A DNA stretch of 64,000 nt from Planctomycetaceae bacterium. Its GTDB lineage: Bacteria > Planctomycetota > Planctomycetia > Planctomycetales > Planctomycetaceae. Positions 46,241 through 56,012 of the stretch are shown in pieces. Within the stretch, counting starts at the first letter, position 1, and the number at the start of each line of letters is the position of its first letter. Below the pieces are notes generated by a model. That model worked only from the letters and a program-made list of their open reading frames with translations. It was not told where the DNA came from and did not search any database. The stretch is taken from positions 1 to 64,000 of the forward strand of contig PBMZ01000080.1 in assembly GCA_002722955.1 (NCBI GenBank), given 5' to 3'. Position numbers and translations under genes: made by a program.

Positions 46241-46381
46241 CGCGGTGGTCTCCGTCGAGTAATCTGGTCAGTTCGAGATCACGCCAACGACGCTGAAGCA
46301 AGGCGGCAAGGCTTCGGTGCTGATGAGCATCGAATGTCCGACTGGTAGGAGGTCGATCATTAACAACGACGAGCACTTTGA
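46141..46381. repeat. 241-bp direct repeat, right copy
   Basis: Right copy of the repeat at 42100-42340. It contains a truncated permease 5' end on the minus strand (FLRTLRMGLKSLMLHFLRS...ILIGV, then unrelated sequence) and the genuine helicase start on the plus strand. Confidence 0.95.
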
Positions 46382-48236
46382 GCGGCTGCGAACTTGGCTG
46401 AAACTGGAATCGGAAGCCGAAGCAAAGCAGATTGCGGAACGACGGCGAAGCAGAACGAAACGTGACGCGGAAAAGTCCGGAGAAACCCTGCTCGATCTCG
46501 TGGTCACCGATCATGAACCCGGGCTGGGCGGACGCACGCTGCTGACGCTTGTTAAACGTAATCGGTCGCTACGACTTCCTTGGAATCGCTTGCGAGTTGG
46601 CTCACCCGTTATCCTTTCACCGGACGGTGACGATGCCGGGGAATCTCGACACGGAGTGGTCAGCGCACGCCGCGCGGATTCGATCCAGGTCTCGTTAGAA
46701 GAGTGGCTCGACGGCGAACGCTTTCGACTCGATCTATCCCCCGACGAGATTACTCGCAAGCGTCAACTAGCGGCCCTTGGTCTGGCCGAGCAAGCCCGGG
46801 GTCGCAGTGGTCAGTTGCGAGACGTTCTCTTGGGCGAGCGAGAGCCCGGTTTTGCGGAGCCAAGAGATTGCCAATTCAACACAAGCTCAAACTCATCCCA
46901 ACAAGCGGCGATTCGATTCGCGCTGTCTGCAAACGATGTCGCCATCATTCATGGGCCACCTGGCACGGGCAAAACAACCACGGTTGTCGAGCTAATTGTT
47001 CAGGCCGTTGAGCGGGGCGAGAAAGTTCTCGCCTGCGCGCCGAGCAACACGGCCGTCGACAACTTGTTGGAAAAGCTGATTTCGCTGCGACAAAAAACGG
47101 TTCGCATCGGACATCCAGCTCGCGTCGATCAACGATTGCGAGACTTCACGCTTGACGTTCAAGCATCCGAACACGAAGTCATGGAAATCGTTCGTGATAT
47201 GCTCCGCGAAGCCGAACAATTGTTTCGCCAAGCAGGCCGATTTACTCGAGCAAAACCAGCACCGGGAGCGAAGCAAGAAATGCGGCGTGAAGCCAGGCGA
47301 CTCAAGGCCGATGCGCGACGGTTGGAACAACAGGCGGTCGAATCTGTGTTGGATCGCGCCAACGTTGTTTGTGCGACCACCACCTTTAATGAAGAGTTGC
47401 TTGGAGATCGAAGATTCGATTTGGCGGTCATCGATGAAGCTTGTCAGTCGACCGAACCGGGCTGCTGGATTCCACTGCTTCGAGCCGACCGTTTGGTGTT
47501 GGCCGGAGACCATTGCCAATTGCCGCCGACGGTTTTGTCATCGAAGGCTGCCCGCGAAGGGTTCTCGACAAGTCTATTGGAACGACTAACGCATCACTAC
47601 GGAGAACAGGTTACACGCCAGCTTGATGTTCAATACCGCATGCATGAGTTCATCATGCAGTTTTCATCACAAGAGTTTTACAACGGATCGTTGAAAGCGG
47701 ACGAGTCCGTTGAGCTGCATGTGCTGAGCGACTGGCCGACAGTTGATTCCTCGCCATTGACTGATGAGCCCGTCACATTCGTGGACACAGCCGGAGCGGA
47801 CTGGTCTGAAGAAATCGAGCCTGATGGCGAGAGCAAACGGAACCCGGACGAAGGACAGTTCGTACTACAAAAAGTGCAACAGCTTCAAGAGGCCGGCCTC
47901 AGCCCAAAAAACATCGCTGTCATCACGCCGTACGCAGCACAAGTTCGTTGGTTAAGAGAATCATGCGATAGCGACTTACTGGAAATCGACACGGTCGACG
48001 GCTTCCAAGGTCGAGAAAAGGAAGCGGTCATCATCTCTTGTGTGCGTTCGAATCCTGATGGTAAGATCGGCTTTCTTGCCGACACTCGCCGAATGAACGT
48101 CGCCCTGACAAGAGCCCGTCGCAAACTGATCGTCGTCGGCGACAGCGCGACATTGGGCGGCCACGAGTTCTACGAAAAGCTGCTGGCCTACTTCGAATCC
48201 ATCGGTGCGTATTCAACTGTCTGGAGCGAACAGTAG
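46317..48236 (+). CDS. Superfamily I DNA/RNA helicase (UPF1/IGHMBP2-like)
   Basis: 639 residues from a GTG at 46317; an ATG at 46323 is equally possible. About 200 residues of N-terminal beta-barrel-like region precede Walker A GPPGTGKT (213-220). Further motifs: DEACQSTEP (motif II), GDHCQLPPT (motif III), QYRMHEFI (motif IV), VDGFQGREKE (motif V) and NVALTRARRKLIVVGD (motif VI). All core motifs are present, so it is probably active in 5'-3' unwinding of DNA or RNA. The first about 22 residues lie in the direct repeat. Confidence 0.93.
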   Translation: MLMSIECPTGRRSIINNDEHFERLRTWLKLESEAEAKQIAERRRSRTKRDAEKSGETLLDLVVTDHEPGLGGRTLLTLVKRNRSLRLPWNRLRVGSPVILSPDGDDAGESRHGVVSARRADSIQVSLEEWLDGERFRLDLSPDEITRKRQLAALGLAEQARGRSGQLRDVLLGEREPGFAEPRDCQFNTSSNSSQQAAIRFALSANDVAIIHGPPGTGKTTTVVELIVQAVERGEKVLACAPSNTAVDNLLEKLISLRQKTVRIGHPARVDQRLRDFTLDVQASEHEVMEIVRDMLREAEQLFRQAGRFTRAKPAPGAKQEMRREARRLKADARRLEQQAVESVLDRANVVCATTTFNEELLGDRRFDLAVIDEACQSTEPGCWIPLLRADRLVLAGDHCQLPPTVLSSKAAREGFSTSLLERLTHHYGEQVTRQLDVQYRMHEFIMQFSSQEFYNGSLKADESVELHVLSDWPTVDSSPLTDEPVTFVDTAGADWSEEIEPDGESKRNPDEGQFVLQKVQQLQEAGLSPKNIAVITPYAAQVRWLRESCDSDLLEIDTVDGFQGREKEAVIISCVRSNPDGKIGFLADTRRMNVALTRARRKLIVVGDSATLGGHEFYEKLLAYFESIGAYSTVWSEQ

Positions 48237-48306
48237 CGACTCGACGTGATCATATGGGGACGATCAATTGATGCTTTGATCCACATCCAAGTCAAAGAGG
48301 CCAATC

Positions 48307-48768
48307 ATGAGCATGAACAATGACGGAAGTGTCGTCGTCAATTGCCCAATCGAAGATGTGTTTCGTTTGACGATCAATCACGTTGCTGAATGGAGTAACG
48401 TGGTTGTCGAAGATAAATTGATCAATGACGTCAACAATGGTGATGTAGGAACAACCTTTCTTTCAGTGACCGAGGACAATGGTCGCCGTATGGAATTTCA
48501 AGGTGAGGTCATCGAACATGACCCACCTCATTCGAGTGCGATCTATATGAAAGGAGACATGTTCAACATCGACTGCCAATATCAATTCGAAGAAGTTGAT
48601 GGAGGCACGCGGGTTAGTCAGCAATCGAGCGTGACACCGAATGGATTGATTACGAAGCTCATGTTTGCAATCATGGGACCGTTCATCGCGCGGCGCGGTT
48701 GCGATGCGCTCGAACGAGAGTTTGCAAGCCTTAAGGAGTTTTGCGAGACACACCCCAGTCTTCAGTAG
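48307..48768 (+). CDS. SRPBCC family protein
   Basis: 153 residues. START/Bet v 1-like pattern: an N-terminal strand with IEDVFRLTINHVAEWSNVV, a long beta sheet, and a C-terminal helix (FIARRGCDALEREFASLKEFCE). Such folds bind hydrophobic ligands or act as polyketide cyclases; no catalytic residues point to a substrate. A second SRPBCC gene follows by 9 bp, so they are likely co-expressed. Confidence 0.82.
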   Translation: MSMNNDGSVVVNCPIEDVFRLTINHVAEWSNVVVEDKLINDVNNGDVGTTFLSVTEDNGRRMEFQGEVIEHDPPHSSAIYMKGDMFNIDCQYQFEEVDGGTRVSQQSSVTPNGLITKLMFAIMGPFIARRGCDALEREFASLKEFCETHPSLQ

Positions 48769-48777
48769 CCGCGCGGT

Positions 48778-49272
48778 GTGTTGGTTGATACACAGGATTG
48801 GACGACCGTGATCGTACAAACATCATGTCAAATTGACGCCACACCTGAAGTTATCTGGCCGCTGCTTTGCAACTCAAGAATGGAAGAAACCAAATCGTGC
48901 TTGTTCGGTCTCGGTGTTCCGCAGCCAGAGCAATGTCGACTTCCTGAAGGGCCGGGTGGCGTTGGCAGTACGCGTCAGTGCATTTCCGACAAAGGCATGA
49001 TCGAACAGCTCATCTTAGTCTGGGACGAGCCTTTGCGGTTGTCGTTCAAGATGGAACGCACGGACATCTATTTTCGCAAGTGTGTGGAAGAGATCGTCGA
49101 GAACTTCGAGCTTGTTGCGATTGACGAGAAGACCACAAAGATCACTCGAACGACGAACGTCAAATTGAAAGGCTTTCTTGTTTCTGTGAAGAGCCTTTTC
49201 TTGTTTGTCGGCCTTAAGAAAGTACACCGCTTCGTCTTCAAAAACTGGCGCCAACTGGCCGCCGAAGGATGA
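48778..49272 (+). CDS. SRPBCC family protein
   Basis: 164 residues from a GTG at 48778; another GTG at 48808 would remove about ten residues. SRPBCC pattern: CQIDATPEVIWPLLCNSRMEETKSC, then TRTTNVKLKGF and a C-terminal amphipathic helix ending in FKNWRQLAAEG. Paired with the preceding SRPBCC gene. The ligand is unknown. Confidence 0.8.
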   Translation: MLVDTQDWTTVIVQTSCQIDATPEVIWPLLCNSRMEETKSCLFGLGVPQPEQCRLPEGPGGVGSTRQCISDKGMIEQLILVWDEPLRLSFKMERTDIYFRKCVEEIVENFELVAIDEKTTKITRTTNVKLKGFLVSVKSLFLFVGLKKVHRFVFKNWRQLAAEG

Positions 49273-49478
49273 AGCGTCTCGTTTAACCTGGATTATTCAT
49301 CCATCAACACCGAGAATTCGTCGGGCCAATCTTCCGAACCCCACGAATTCAGGGCGACCACGAATTTGTGAAAGCTGGCGTTTGCCATATGTTGTTATGA
49401 ACGTGACACAACTGAAATGCCCGTCATGTTCATGAATAATCCGGGGTTAACGAAGTTCATTCTGACAGCTAAACGCAA

Positions 49479-49514
49479 CAAAAAGCCCCAGTAAAGCATA
49501 CTTCACTGGGGGCT
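49479..49514 (-). terminator. Intrinsic terminator
   Basis: On the minus strand the stem AGCCCCCAGTGAAG...CTTTACTGGGGCT is followed by TTTTTG. It lies about 24 bp after the stop of the PQQ gene at 49538, so it terminates the tandem PQQ operon. Confidence 0.9.
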
Positions 49515-49537
49515 CGAAGTTTCAAGTCGAACAGAGA

Positions 49538-51208
49538 TTACTCTGCCGCGATTGCGAACAAGGTCGACTTGTTCGAAACGAACAGCGTGTTATTGGCCAC
49601 GATTGGCGTGCTGTAGACAGCGTTGTTCATATTGAGCTCGGCAATCATCTTTTGCTCTTTCGAGAGAGCGAAGATCGCCACGTCGCCGTCTTCGTCGCCG
49701 ATGTACACTTTGCCGTCAACGATCAATGGCGAGCCCCAAGCTGCGGCGAACATGTCGTACTTCCAGTGCGGTTTGCCAGTCTTGGCATCCAAGCAGTGGA
49801 ACAGACCACTGAAGTCGGCGATGAACAAGATGTCGTCCTTGATGGCCACGGTACCGCAGGAGCGGTGCATGGTTTCCTCGAAGTCGATCTTGCCGTTGCC
49901 ATCGCTGTCGAACTTACTGTAGTGCCAGATCACAGCCGAGTTGGGATTCTCGATCGCCTTCTCGCCGTTCTTCTCGTTGATCACTTGAATCCGTTTGTGT
50001 TCGACAGCTTTACCGTTGGCATCAACCGCAAGCTCGGCACTGACGTCACCGCTCTTGGTTGGATCGATGCACCACAAGTGGCCAATGCCTTCACCGTGTT
50101 CGGGGTCTTGGCCGACAGCACAGTAAACGACGTTGTCATAAACGACTGGAGTAGCAATCAAGTTGTTACGAGTTCCACGGCCGCCAAGAATCCACTTCGA
50201 ATTCTTGGGATTGCAGTCGAACTTCCAAAGCAGTTTCGACTTGCCATTGCCGTCGCCTTTAGGATCAAAGCTATACAGCCATCCGTCTCCGCCAGCAAAC
50301 AAAGCTTGTTCACGACCGCCGAGAACAGCGTAAGTCGGGCTTGACCACTGACCGTGCAAAATGTTGCGACCAGGGGACTTGTCGGTCCAGATGACCTTGC
50401 CCGAGTCGCGATTCATGGCCATGAAGCTGGGAGCGTTCGGTGCGGGCAAGTTAATGTGTGACTCGTCCAAACCGTTCGATGTGTTGACCAACAAGATGTC
50501 GCCGGCGCAGGTGACCGAGCAACTACACATATTGTGCTGAGAAACTCCCAGCTCGCCCATCATGTCATACTTCCAAATGACGTCAGCTTCTCGTGTGTTC
50601 TCGTTGTCTTCGCCCTTGAAAGGACCATCGTTTTCACCGTCGTGAAAACCATTGATGTCGACGCACAAGACTTCGCCACGGCTTGAGACGAACCAGCATC
50701 GTTCGCCATCGATGTACGGAGCCGAGCAAATCCCCTGAAGCGGCCAATCGTGAACACGACCGGTCGGAAGTTTGGGGCTGGAGTGTTGCCATAGAAACTT
50801 GCCAGTCTTTTCGTCAAAGCACAGCAAGCAGCCCAAATCAACATTGGATGGATACCGACGAATGTGTCCCGCTCCGTTGTTGGTTCCCACGAAGACCTTG
50901 CCATTGGCAACGACCGGGTTGCCGTAAGTTTGCGAACCGAGCTTCGCCGTCCAGCGGACATTGGTGCCTTCATCCAAATCCCATTCGACTGGGATGTTTT
51001 TGCCTTCAGGCGTGTTGTTGCGGCCAGTCCAACCACCCCATTGAGGCCAGTCGGTTTTGCCGACCTTCATATTGGCGATTTCGGCCAACGCTTGAGTCGT
51101 TGGATTGTAGGCCTGATTCTTCTTTTCGGCGGATGTCAGCGTCGACATGTTCAACGCGAGCACCGGCAGCAAGCAGGCGAGTGCTGCTAATGATGTTTTG
51201 AGTTTCAT
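49538..51208 (-). CDS. Secreted PQQ-like beta-propeller protein
   Basis: 556 residues with a signal peptide (MKLKTSLAALACLLPVLALN). The mature part begins DWPQWGGWTGRNNTPEG, then seven to eight propeller blades (GxVxWxxD, TPVVxxNxxY). One EF-hand-like calcium loop (DSDGNGKIDFEE) is inserted around residue 445. It lies 48 bp downstream of the larger PQQ gene, in one transcription unit ending at the terminator at 49479-49514. Confidence 0.88.
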   Translation of the reverse strand: MKLKTSLAALACLLPVLALNMSTLTSAEKKNQAYNPTTQALAEIANMKVGKTDWPQWGGWTGRNNTPEGKNIPVEWDLDEGTNVRWTAKLGSQTYGNPVVANGKVFVGTNNGAGHIRRYPSNVDLGCLLCFDEKTGKFLWQHSSPKLPTGRVHDWPLQGICSAPYIDGERCWFVSSRGEVLCVDINGFHDGENDGPFKGEDNENTREADVIWKYDMMGELGVSQHNMCSCSVTCAGDILLVNTSNGLDESHINLPAPNAPSFMAMNRDSGKVIWTDKSPGRNILHGQWSSPTYAVLGGREQALFAGGDGWLYSFDPKGDGNGKSKLLWKFDCNPKNSKWILGGRGTRNNLIATPVVYDNVVYCAVGQDPEHGEGIGHLWCIDPTKSGDVSAELAVDANGKAVEHKRIQVINEKNGEKAIENPNSAVIWHYSKFDSDGNGKIDFEETMHRSCGTVAIKDDILFIADFSGLFHCLDAKTGKPHWKYDMFAAAWGSPLIVDGKVYIGDEDGDVAIFALSKEQKMIAELNMNNAVYSTPIVANNTLFVSNKSTLFAIAAE

Positions 51209-51256
51209 GTCTCATTTCCTTGACTAGGTGGGTATGGAGGAAGGGTCAGTTGGAGG

Positions 51257-53791
51257 TTAGTTGGCATAGACTTTGATGTTGTCGTAAAAGATTTCCGCGT
51301 CCTTAGCGTTGCCGAACAACCCGGGGCTGCCTTGAACGTTGGGAATATCGTCTTCAGCTTCCAGCATCCACTCGGCAGGTTCGTCCGTTCCTCGCGGCCA
51401 GACTTTGCCACGAAGCACGGCCTTTTTGCCTTTGACGGAAGTTTGAAGTTTCATCGTGTACCAAGTTTCAGATTTCCATTCGAACGGAATGGTCTTGGCC
51501 ATGTAAAGTTGAGGAGGCCATGTGCGAATTTGCAACTGTTGGCTGGCGCCCATCATGTCGAGTGTATAACGTTGGCCAATCAAGCCGATGTCCGGCATCT
51601 TGCCGTCTTTGGTGGCCCCCATGACATCCGCTTGAATCGTGTAGTTCTTAAAGTTGGGATGCCCCATCCAAGATTGGCTACGAGTTCCCTTGGGGATGGT
51701 CTTAATCTTGACCATCACACCATTCTTGTCGATCCCGCGATCGCCCTTGGGCACGAGCAGCTCGAACTTGTTCTCGCCCGTGATGTTCCACGTCCACTGC
51801 TTGATAATGCCAGCTTCCATGACATGCTTCAGACTTGGGTCGAGCTTCGCTTTGGCTTCGTCCAACGCATTCAGTTGTCCGTCCAAACCCAAGAAGATCA
51901 AGAGTTGATTCCAGGTTTGTCGAGGCGTCGCATCGTCAAACTTCAACGCAGGGCGTCCGGAGTTGACGAAATTGGACATCAAGTAGAGGTAAAGTTGTCC
52001 GGCTTGCAAGTCCTTGGCATTCAAAGCCGTGAACGTCGCATAATCCACCGGAACGTGACGATATCGAGCACCGACCCAGGTAATGGGAATTTGGCCATCG
52101 CTGAAGTCGAAGTTCCAAGGCAGAGACGGAACAACTCGAATCCGAGCAGAACCGGTCAACTCACCAACCTTCGCGGTCACCCTGACGGCCACGTGGACGG
52201 CTTCGTCCGGAGTTAGGTAAACGCCGCCCTTGGTGATCTTGCCAGGACCGTCGATTGAGAACTCGACGTTTTTCGGATCGACGCGTTTGATCATTTGGCC
52301 GTTCTTATTGAACAGCTTGACCGTGTACTTTTGCTTTTGCCCTTTTGCGCCGGGTTTCAACAACGACTCGACAGGACTGATTTGAACGTGAGCCGGTGTC
52401 TGGTCTTCCGAAGCTGGTGTCACCATCGGTCGAGCTGGACGAGGATCGGTTGAGGGCTGTTGACCTTCTTTACCAATGCAATAAAGAGCACCAGTTGTTG
52501 GAAAGTAGATTCGACCGTGAGAAACGATGGGGGAACCATGAGATTCCTCGCCGGAAAAGCGAAGACGATGCAAGATGTCCACACCATCATCGGTCGGCTT
52601 GAGGATGTACCAACGTCCGTTCGCCGTGCAGGTGTAAATTTTGCCGTCAGCGTAAAGCGGACTGCTTCGCATCATCGTGCCAAGCTTCTTCTTCAAGATT
52701 TGTTCGCCGGTCTTAGGATCAACGATTCTGAGTTGAGCCTTATCTTCGATCGCGTAGATTCGATCGTTAACGACGATTGGCGAGCTCTTGCCAACAAACC
52801 ATTCTTTGGTGCGCCATAATTCGCCCGACTCCGAAACGTTGCCGGCCTTTGTGGCATCGATGGCGAAGAAAGCACCCATTGCCGTGTCGTTGATGTTCTC
52901 TTCACTGTGTCCGCTGATGACGGTGTTGTTGTAAACCAACGGAGTAACGTTCAGGCCACGGCGCGAAACGTTGTAAGTCCACACAACTTTGCCGGTTTGA
53001 GGTTGCATTGCATGAACGCCACCGTCGCCCGAGCCGAAGATCATCAGGTTCTGGCCGTTAATAACAGTCGTCACTGGCGAGCTATACGTCGTGTCGTAAG
53101 GCAACAGTCGTGTGCCGTTGAACCAGACAGGTTGTCCGTTGTCTTTGTGGAAAGCGACAAATCGGTGTGCGGGCTTGGCCATTTCTCCCCAACCAATCAC
53201 GATCGCGCTGATGATTACTAAGTCGCCATGAATCACCGGGAAGTTGGTTCGGCCACCGTAAGTGCTCAGCAGGCCGTTCTCTTCACTCAACGAGTGACTC
53301 CAAATGGTCTTGCCTGTTGCGCCGTCGAGGCATTGGAAATAACCACAGACGCCGAGTGCGTAGACTCGCCCCGTCTTGGGATCGCCGACAACACTGGACC
53401 AAGCCACTCGGGTGTCCGGTACGTCGGACAAGAAGACTTTAAAGATGCTCTCCCAAATCGTCTTGCCCGTGACGGCATCGACGCAGACAACCTTTTCTTG
53501 CTCTTCTTCACTGTCCGCGTTGTGGCGAACCATCATATAGAGCTTGCCGTTCATGACGATCGGGGTGGATCGGCTGCCGAGGTCTTCGCGTTTCCAAAGC
53601 AAGTTCTGGCCGTCGGGATCCCAACTCTCGACCAGACCCTTCTCTCGCGAAATGCCGTTCATTTCAGGACCGCGCCAATGCGGCCAATCCATTTCGCCAG
53701 CATCCCAGGCATCGGCCTGAAGAGTTCCCGCAAAGCACCCAAAGATCAGCGCCAAGGCAAGACATCCGTTAAGCAACTTTTTTACGTCCAT
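51257..53791 (-). CDS. Large secreted PQQ-like propeller protein with C-terminal lectin-like domain
   Basis: 844 residues from the ATG at 53791, which begins a signal peptide (MDVKKLLNGCLALALIFGCF). The propeller (about 30-430) starts DWPHWRGPEMNGISREKG. A Pro-rich linker leads to an Ig-like region (about 450-560, KQKYTVKLFNKNGQ). The final about 180 residues resemble a jelly-roll/laminin G-like domain (YTIQADVMGATKDGKMPDIG). A role in polymer binding or degradation at the cell surface is likely. First gene of the tandem PQQ operon. Confidence 0.86.
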   Translation of the reverse strand: MDVKKLLNGCLALALIFGCFAGTLQADAWDAGEMDWPHWRGPEMNGISREKGLVESWDPDGQNLLWKREDLGSRSTPIVMNGKLYMMVRHNADSEEEQEKVVCVDAVTGKTIWESIFKVFLSDVPDTRVAWSSVVGDPKTGRVYALGVCGYFQCLDGATGKTIWSHSLSEENGLLSTYGGRTNFPVIHGDLVIISAIVIGWGEMAKPAHRFVAFHKDNGQPVWFNGTRLLPYDTTYSSPVTTVINGQNLMIFGSGDGGVHAMQPQTGKVVWTYNVSRRGLNVTPLVYNNTVISGHSEENINDTAMGAFFAIDATKAGNVSESGELWRTKEWFVGKSSPIVVNDRIYAIEDKAQLRIVDPKTGEQILKKKLGTMMRSSPLYADGKIYTCTANGRWYILKPTDDGVDILHRLRFSGEESHGSPIVSHGRIYFPTTGALYCIGKEGQQPSTDPRPARPMVTPASEDQTPAHVQISPVESLLKPGAKGQKQKYTVKLFNKNGQMIKRVDPKNVEFSIDGPGKITKGGVYLTPDEAVHVAVRVTAKVGELTGSARIRVVPSLPWNFDFSDGQIPITWVGARYRHVPVDYATFTALNAKDLQAGQLYLYLMSNFVNSGRPALKFDDATPRQTWNQLLIFLGLDGQLNALDEAKAKLDPSLKHVMEAGIIKQWTWNITGENKFELLVPKGDRGIDKNGVMVKIKTIPKGTRSQSWMGHPNFKNYTIQADVMGATKDGKMPDIGLIGQRYTLDMMGASQQLQIRTWPPQLYMAKTIPFEWKSETWYTMKLQTSVKGKKAVLRGKVWPRGTDEPAEWMLEAEDDIPNVQGSPGLFGNAKDAEIFYDNIKVYAN

Positions 53792-54198
53792 CGGTAGACT
53801 CACATCACTGAAGTTTTTTGTTGGGGAGATACGCTGGCACCACACATTCGGGGAATCTGAAGTCAATGCATGATTGAGAGCAGCGACAAGAAGTAATCAG
53901 CAACCACGGGTTGTTTGTCCCGGACACTTTCAACACTCATGGCACGAAAGCATCGAAAAACAAATCAGAACAAACTCGCGGTGCGTACACCTCAAAACGA
54001 GGGAAACATCACCATACCGAACGCGCCAAATTCGGGCAAGGAACGCAGTCCTCATCCCCACTTCTAATATCGCCAGCGGCGTGAGAGCAAGATTAAGACA
54101 TTTTGTCTGAAATTACAACCGAGCGAACCAGCAATCTCAAAAAAAAAAAAAAAGCGAGAATTCGCGGCTCACCTTGTTAGCAGGCAGACGCGAACATG
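53792..54198. other. Intergenic region with A15 run
   Basis: About 400 bp between the stop of a minus-strand gene and the start of another minus-strand gene. It includes A15 at 54139-54153. No gene or RNA was recognised. On the minus strand the run is T15, possibly a terminator tract for the TPR gene, though no clear hairpin precedes it. Confidence 0.55.
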
Positions 54199-54963
54199 TT
54201 ACGCCTTCTTAGGTTCCGGCTGCTGCTCTGGCGGTTCCGTTTTTTCTTCCTCCAGCGGTTTCGGTTCATCGGCTCCGGGCGGGGGGACATAGCCAGGTGG
54301 AATGGGACCTTCGCGGAATGGACGGCCGGACTCGAACAGTTTGACGCGTTGTTGAATGGAATCCTTTTGAGGATTGCCATCTGGAGTCAATTCTACGGCC
54401 ATCTCTTGATAGCGGACGGCGTCTTTGAACATCCCGATCTCAGCATAGACGGCAGCTAACGTGTCGACGTACATGTAGTTTTGGTAACTGGTCAAGTCAC
54501 ACGCTTTCTCGGCGTGCACCAAAGCTTCCTCGCCGTTTCGGATTTCGGCTACCGGGCAAGTTGATAGAAGCCAAGCTTTGTTGTTGTGCGTGTTGGCATC
54601 ATTGGGACGCCTCTTGAGCGACTCGTTCAAGAACTCCAACGCGTCTTCATAATTTGCTGCAGCAATGAGCTGAGAGTAACGAATAAAATCGCTCTGCATT
54701 CGGCCATTGGGAATCACTGGTGGAATAGGTTGGTTTTGAACGTTCTGCGGCCAAGGCTGAGCCGGCACGCGTGCGGACACTTGCTGGGCCTGCTGAAACT
54801 GCTGTGCTCGCTGATAGCCAATATAAGCGAGGGTCCCGACACCAGCGCAGACGAGCATGGCAACTCCACCCAACACCCCCAAGATAATCAACAACGTCTT
54901 ACCGTCACTTCGAGGCAGAGACGTGTCAAAGTCATTCTCGTCAAGAAACGGGTCGTCACTCAC
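54199..54963 (-). CDS. TPR protein with a single membrane anchor
   Basis: 254 residues from a GTG at 54963, preceded by GGAGAG at the right distance; a TTG at 54978 overlaps that site. An acidic N-terminus (about 1-20), one membrane helix (about 23-45), a Gln/Pro-rich linker, then two to three TPR-like helical pairs (about 95-190) and a Pro/Glu-rich tail. The topology suggests cytoplasmic N-terminus and periplasmic TPRs, i.e. an envelope scaffold. Confidence 0.8.
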   Translation of the reverse strand: MSDDPFLDENDFDTSLPRSDGKTLLIILGVLGGVAMLVCAGVGTLAYIGYQRAQQFQQAQQVSARVPAQPWPQNVQNQPIPPVIPNGRMQSDFIRYSQLIAAANYEDALEFLNESLKRRPNDANTHNNKAWLLSTCPVAEIRNGEEALVHAEKACDLTSYQNYMYVDTLAAVYAEIGMFKDAVRYQEMAVELTPDGNPQKDSIQQRVKLFESGRPFREGPIPPGYVPPPGADEPKPLEEEKTEPPEQQPEPKKA

Positions 54964-55056
54964 AATGAAACTCTCCAAAAAACATAGACGACATGACTAA
55001 AGCTTCACGAAAGGTACTCGATACGACCGCGATGCGGAAGAGACTTCTTGCGACGG

Positions 55057-55123
55057 CGATCGTTTAACCGGTAGCCCAAGGCAAGCCGACTCTCCTCACC
55101 TGCGGCTATGGGTTAAACGATCG
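55057..55123. repeat. Inverted repeat CGATCGTTTAACC..GGTTAAACGATCG
   Basis: Arms 55057-55081 and 55099-55123 are complementary with a few mismatches. It is the complete form of the half-repeats at 29205-29231 and 31575-31602. It sits upstream of the rfbC-type gene. Confidence 0.8.
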
Positions 55124-55212
55124 ATTTCGCAACATCAAAGCATTGCTTCAACCGCCACAAAGCTATAGAAAACAGCCGAGTAAGCCCAGCAATTGCTTTG
55201 CAGGAACAGAGT

Positions 55213-55755
55213 ATGAAAGTTGAAGAGACAAGTCTGCCGGGAGTCGTTATCGTCGAACTGGATAAGTTCGAAGATGAACGTGGCTTCTTTGTCGAGACTT
55301 ACCAACAACAACGGTACTCGGAACACGGTATCGAAGCTCAGTTCGTGCAAGACAACTACTCTCGGTCAACGCGTGGAATTCTTCGGGGTCTGCACTACCA
55401 GATACAACAGCCTCAAGGAAAGCTGATTCAGGTCGTCAGTGGTGAGATTTACGACGTTGCGGTTGATATGCGAAGAAGTTCGCAACACTTTGGTCGCTGG
55501 TTTGGAATCCGCTTGAATTCGGACTCACCACGGCAACTCTATATTCCCCCAGGATTCGCACACGGATTCTGTGTGCTGAGTGAGGTCGCAGACTTCTTTT
55601 ACAAGTGCACGGACTTGTACGCCAGAGAGCACGAACGCACGTTGCTATGGAACGACCCCACCTTGGGCATCGATTGGCCCATTACAGAGAATCTGATCCT
55701 GTCGGAGAAAGATCAGGCCGGTAAGCTACTAGTAGACGCGGATTGCTACAAATGA
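55213..55755 (+). CDS. rfbC: dTDP-4-dehydrorhamnose 3,5-epimerase
   Basis: 180 residues from the ATG at 55213. The RmlC cupin pattern is complete: DERGFFVETYQ, GILRGLHYQ (catalytic His in RGLHYQ), LIQVVSGEIYDVAVDMRRSS, and YIPPGFAHGFCVLS. It epimerises dTDP-6-deoxy-4-keto-glucose in dTDP-rhamnose synthesis for surface polysaccharide. No other rml genes are adjacent here. Confidence 0.95.
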   Translation: MKVEETSLPGVVIVELDKFEDERGFFVETYQQQRYSEHGIEAQFVQDNYSRSTRGILRGLHYQIQQPQGKLIQVVSGEIYDVAVDMRRSSQHFGRWFGIRLNSDSPRQLYIPPGFAHGFCVLSEVADFFYKCTDLYAREHERTLLWNDPTLGIDWPITENLILSEKDQAGKLLVDADCYK

Positions 55756-56012
55756 CTAGTAGCGTTGACATTTGCAACCACCACTATTAAAGTGAACACT
55801 CGATTATATAATCTGTAAACGTGCTCAGAACCCTGGAAAGCATGTGGCCTGGCCATTGGCTTGATGTTGCCGTTGGGCAGAGTAATTGGAAGGCAGGAAA
55901 CTATCCGCTCCTTCACAAACAACAAGATCAACGCGCCCCCGCATCAGTGTGAGGCGGCGTGGCGTTGACCCAATCTCAATTCTTGAGCTTCATGCCGTCG
56001 ATGCAATCCCAG

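Noticed and set aside
51332-52216. 294-codon open frame antisense to the large PQQ protein
   Set aside because: Shadow of the propeller gene; no start signal or domain.
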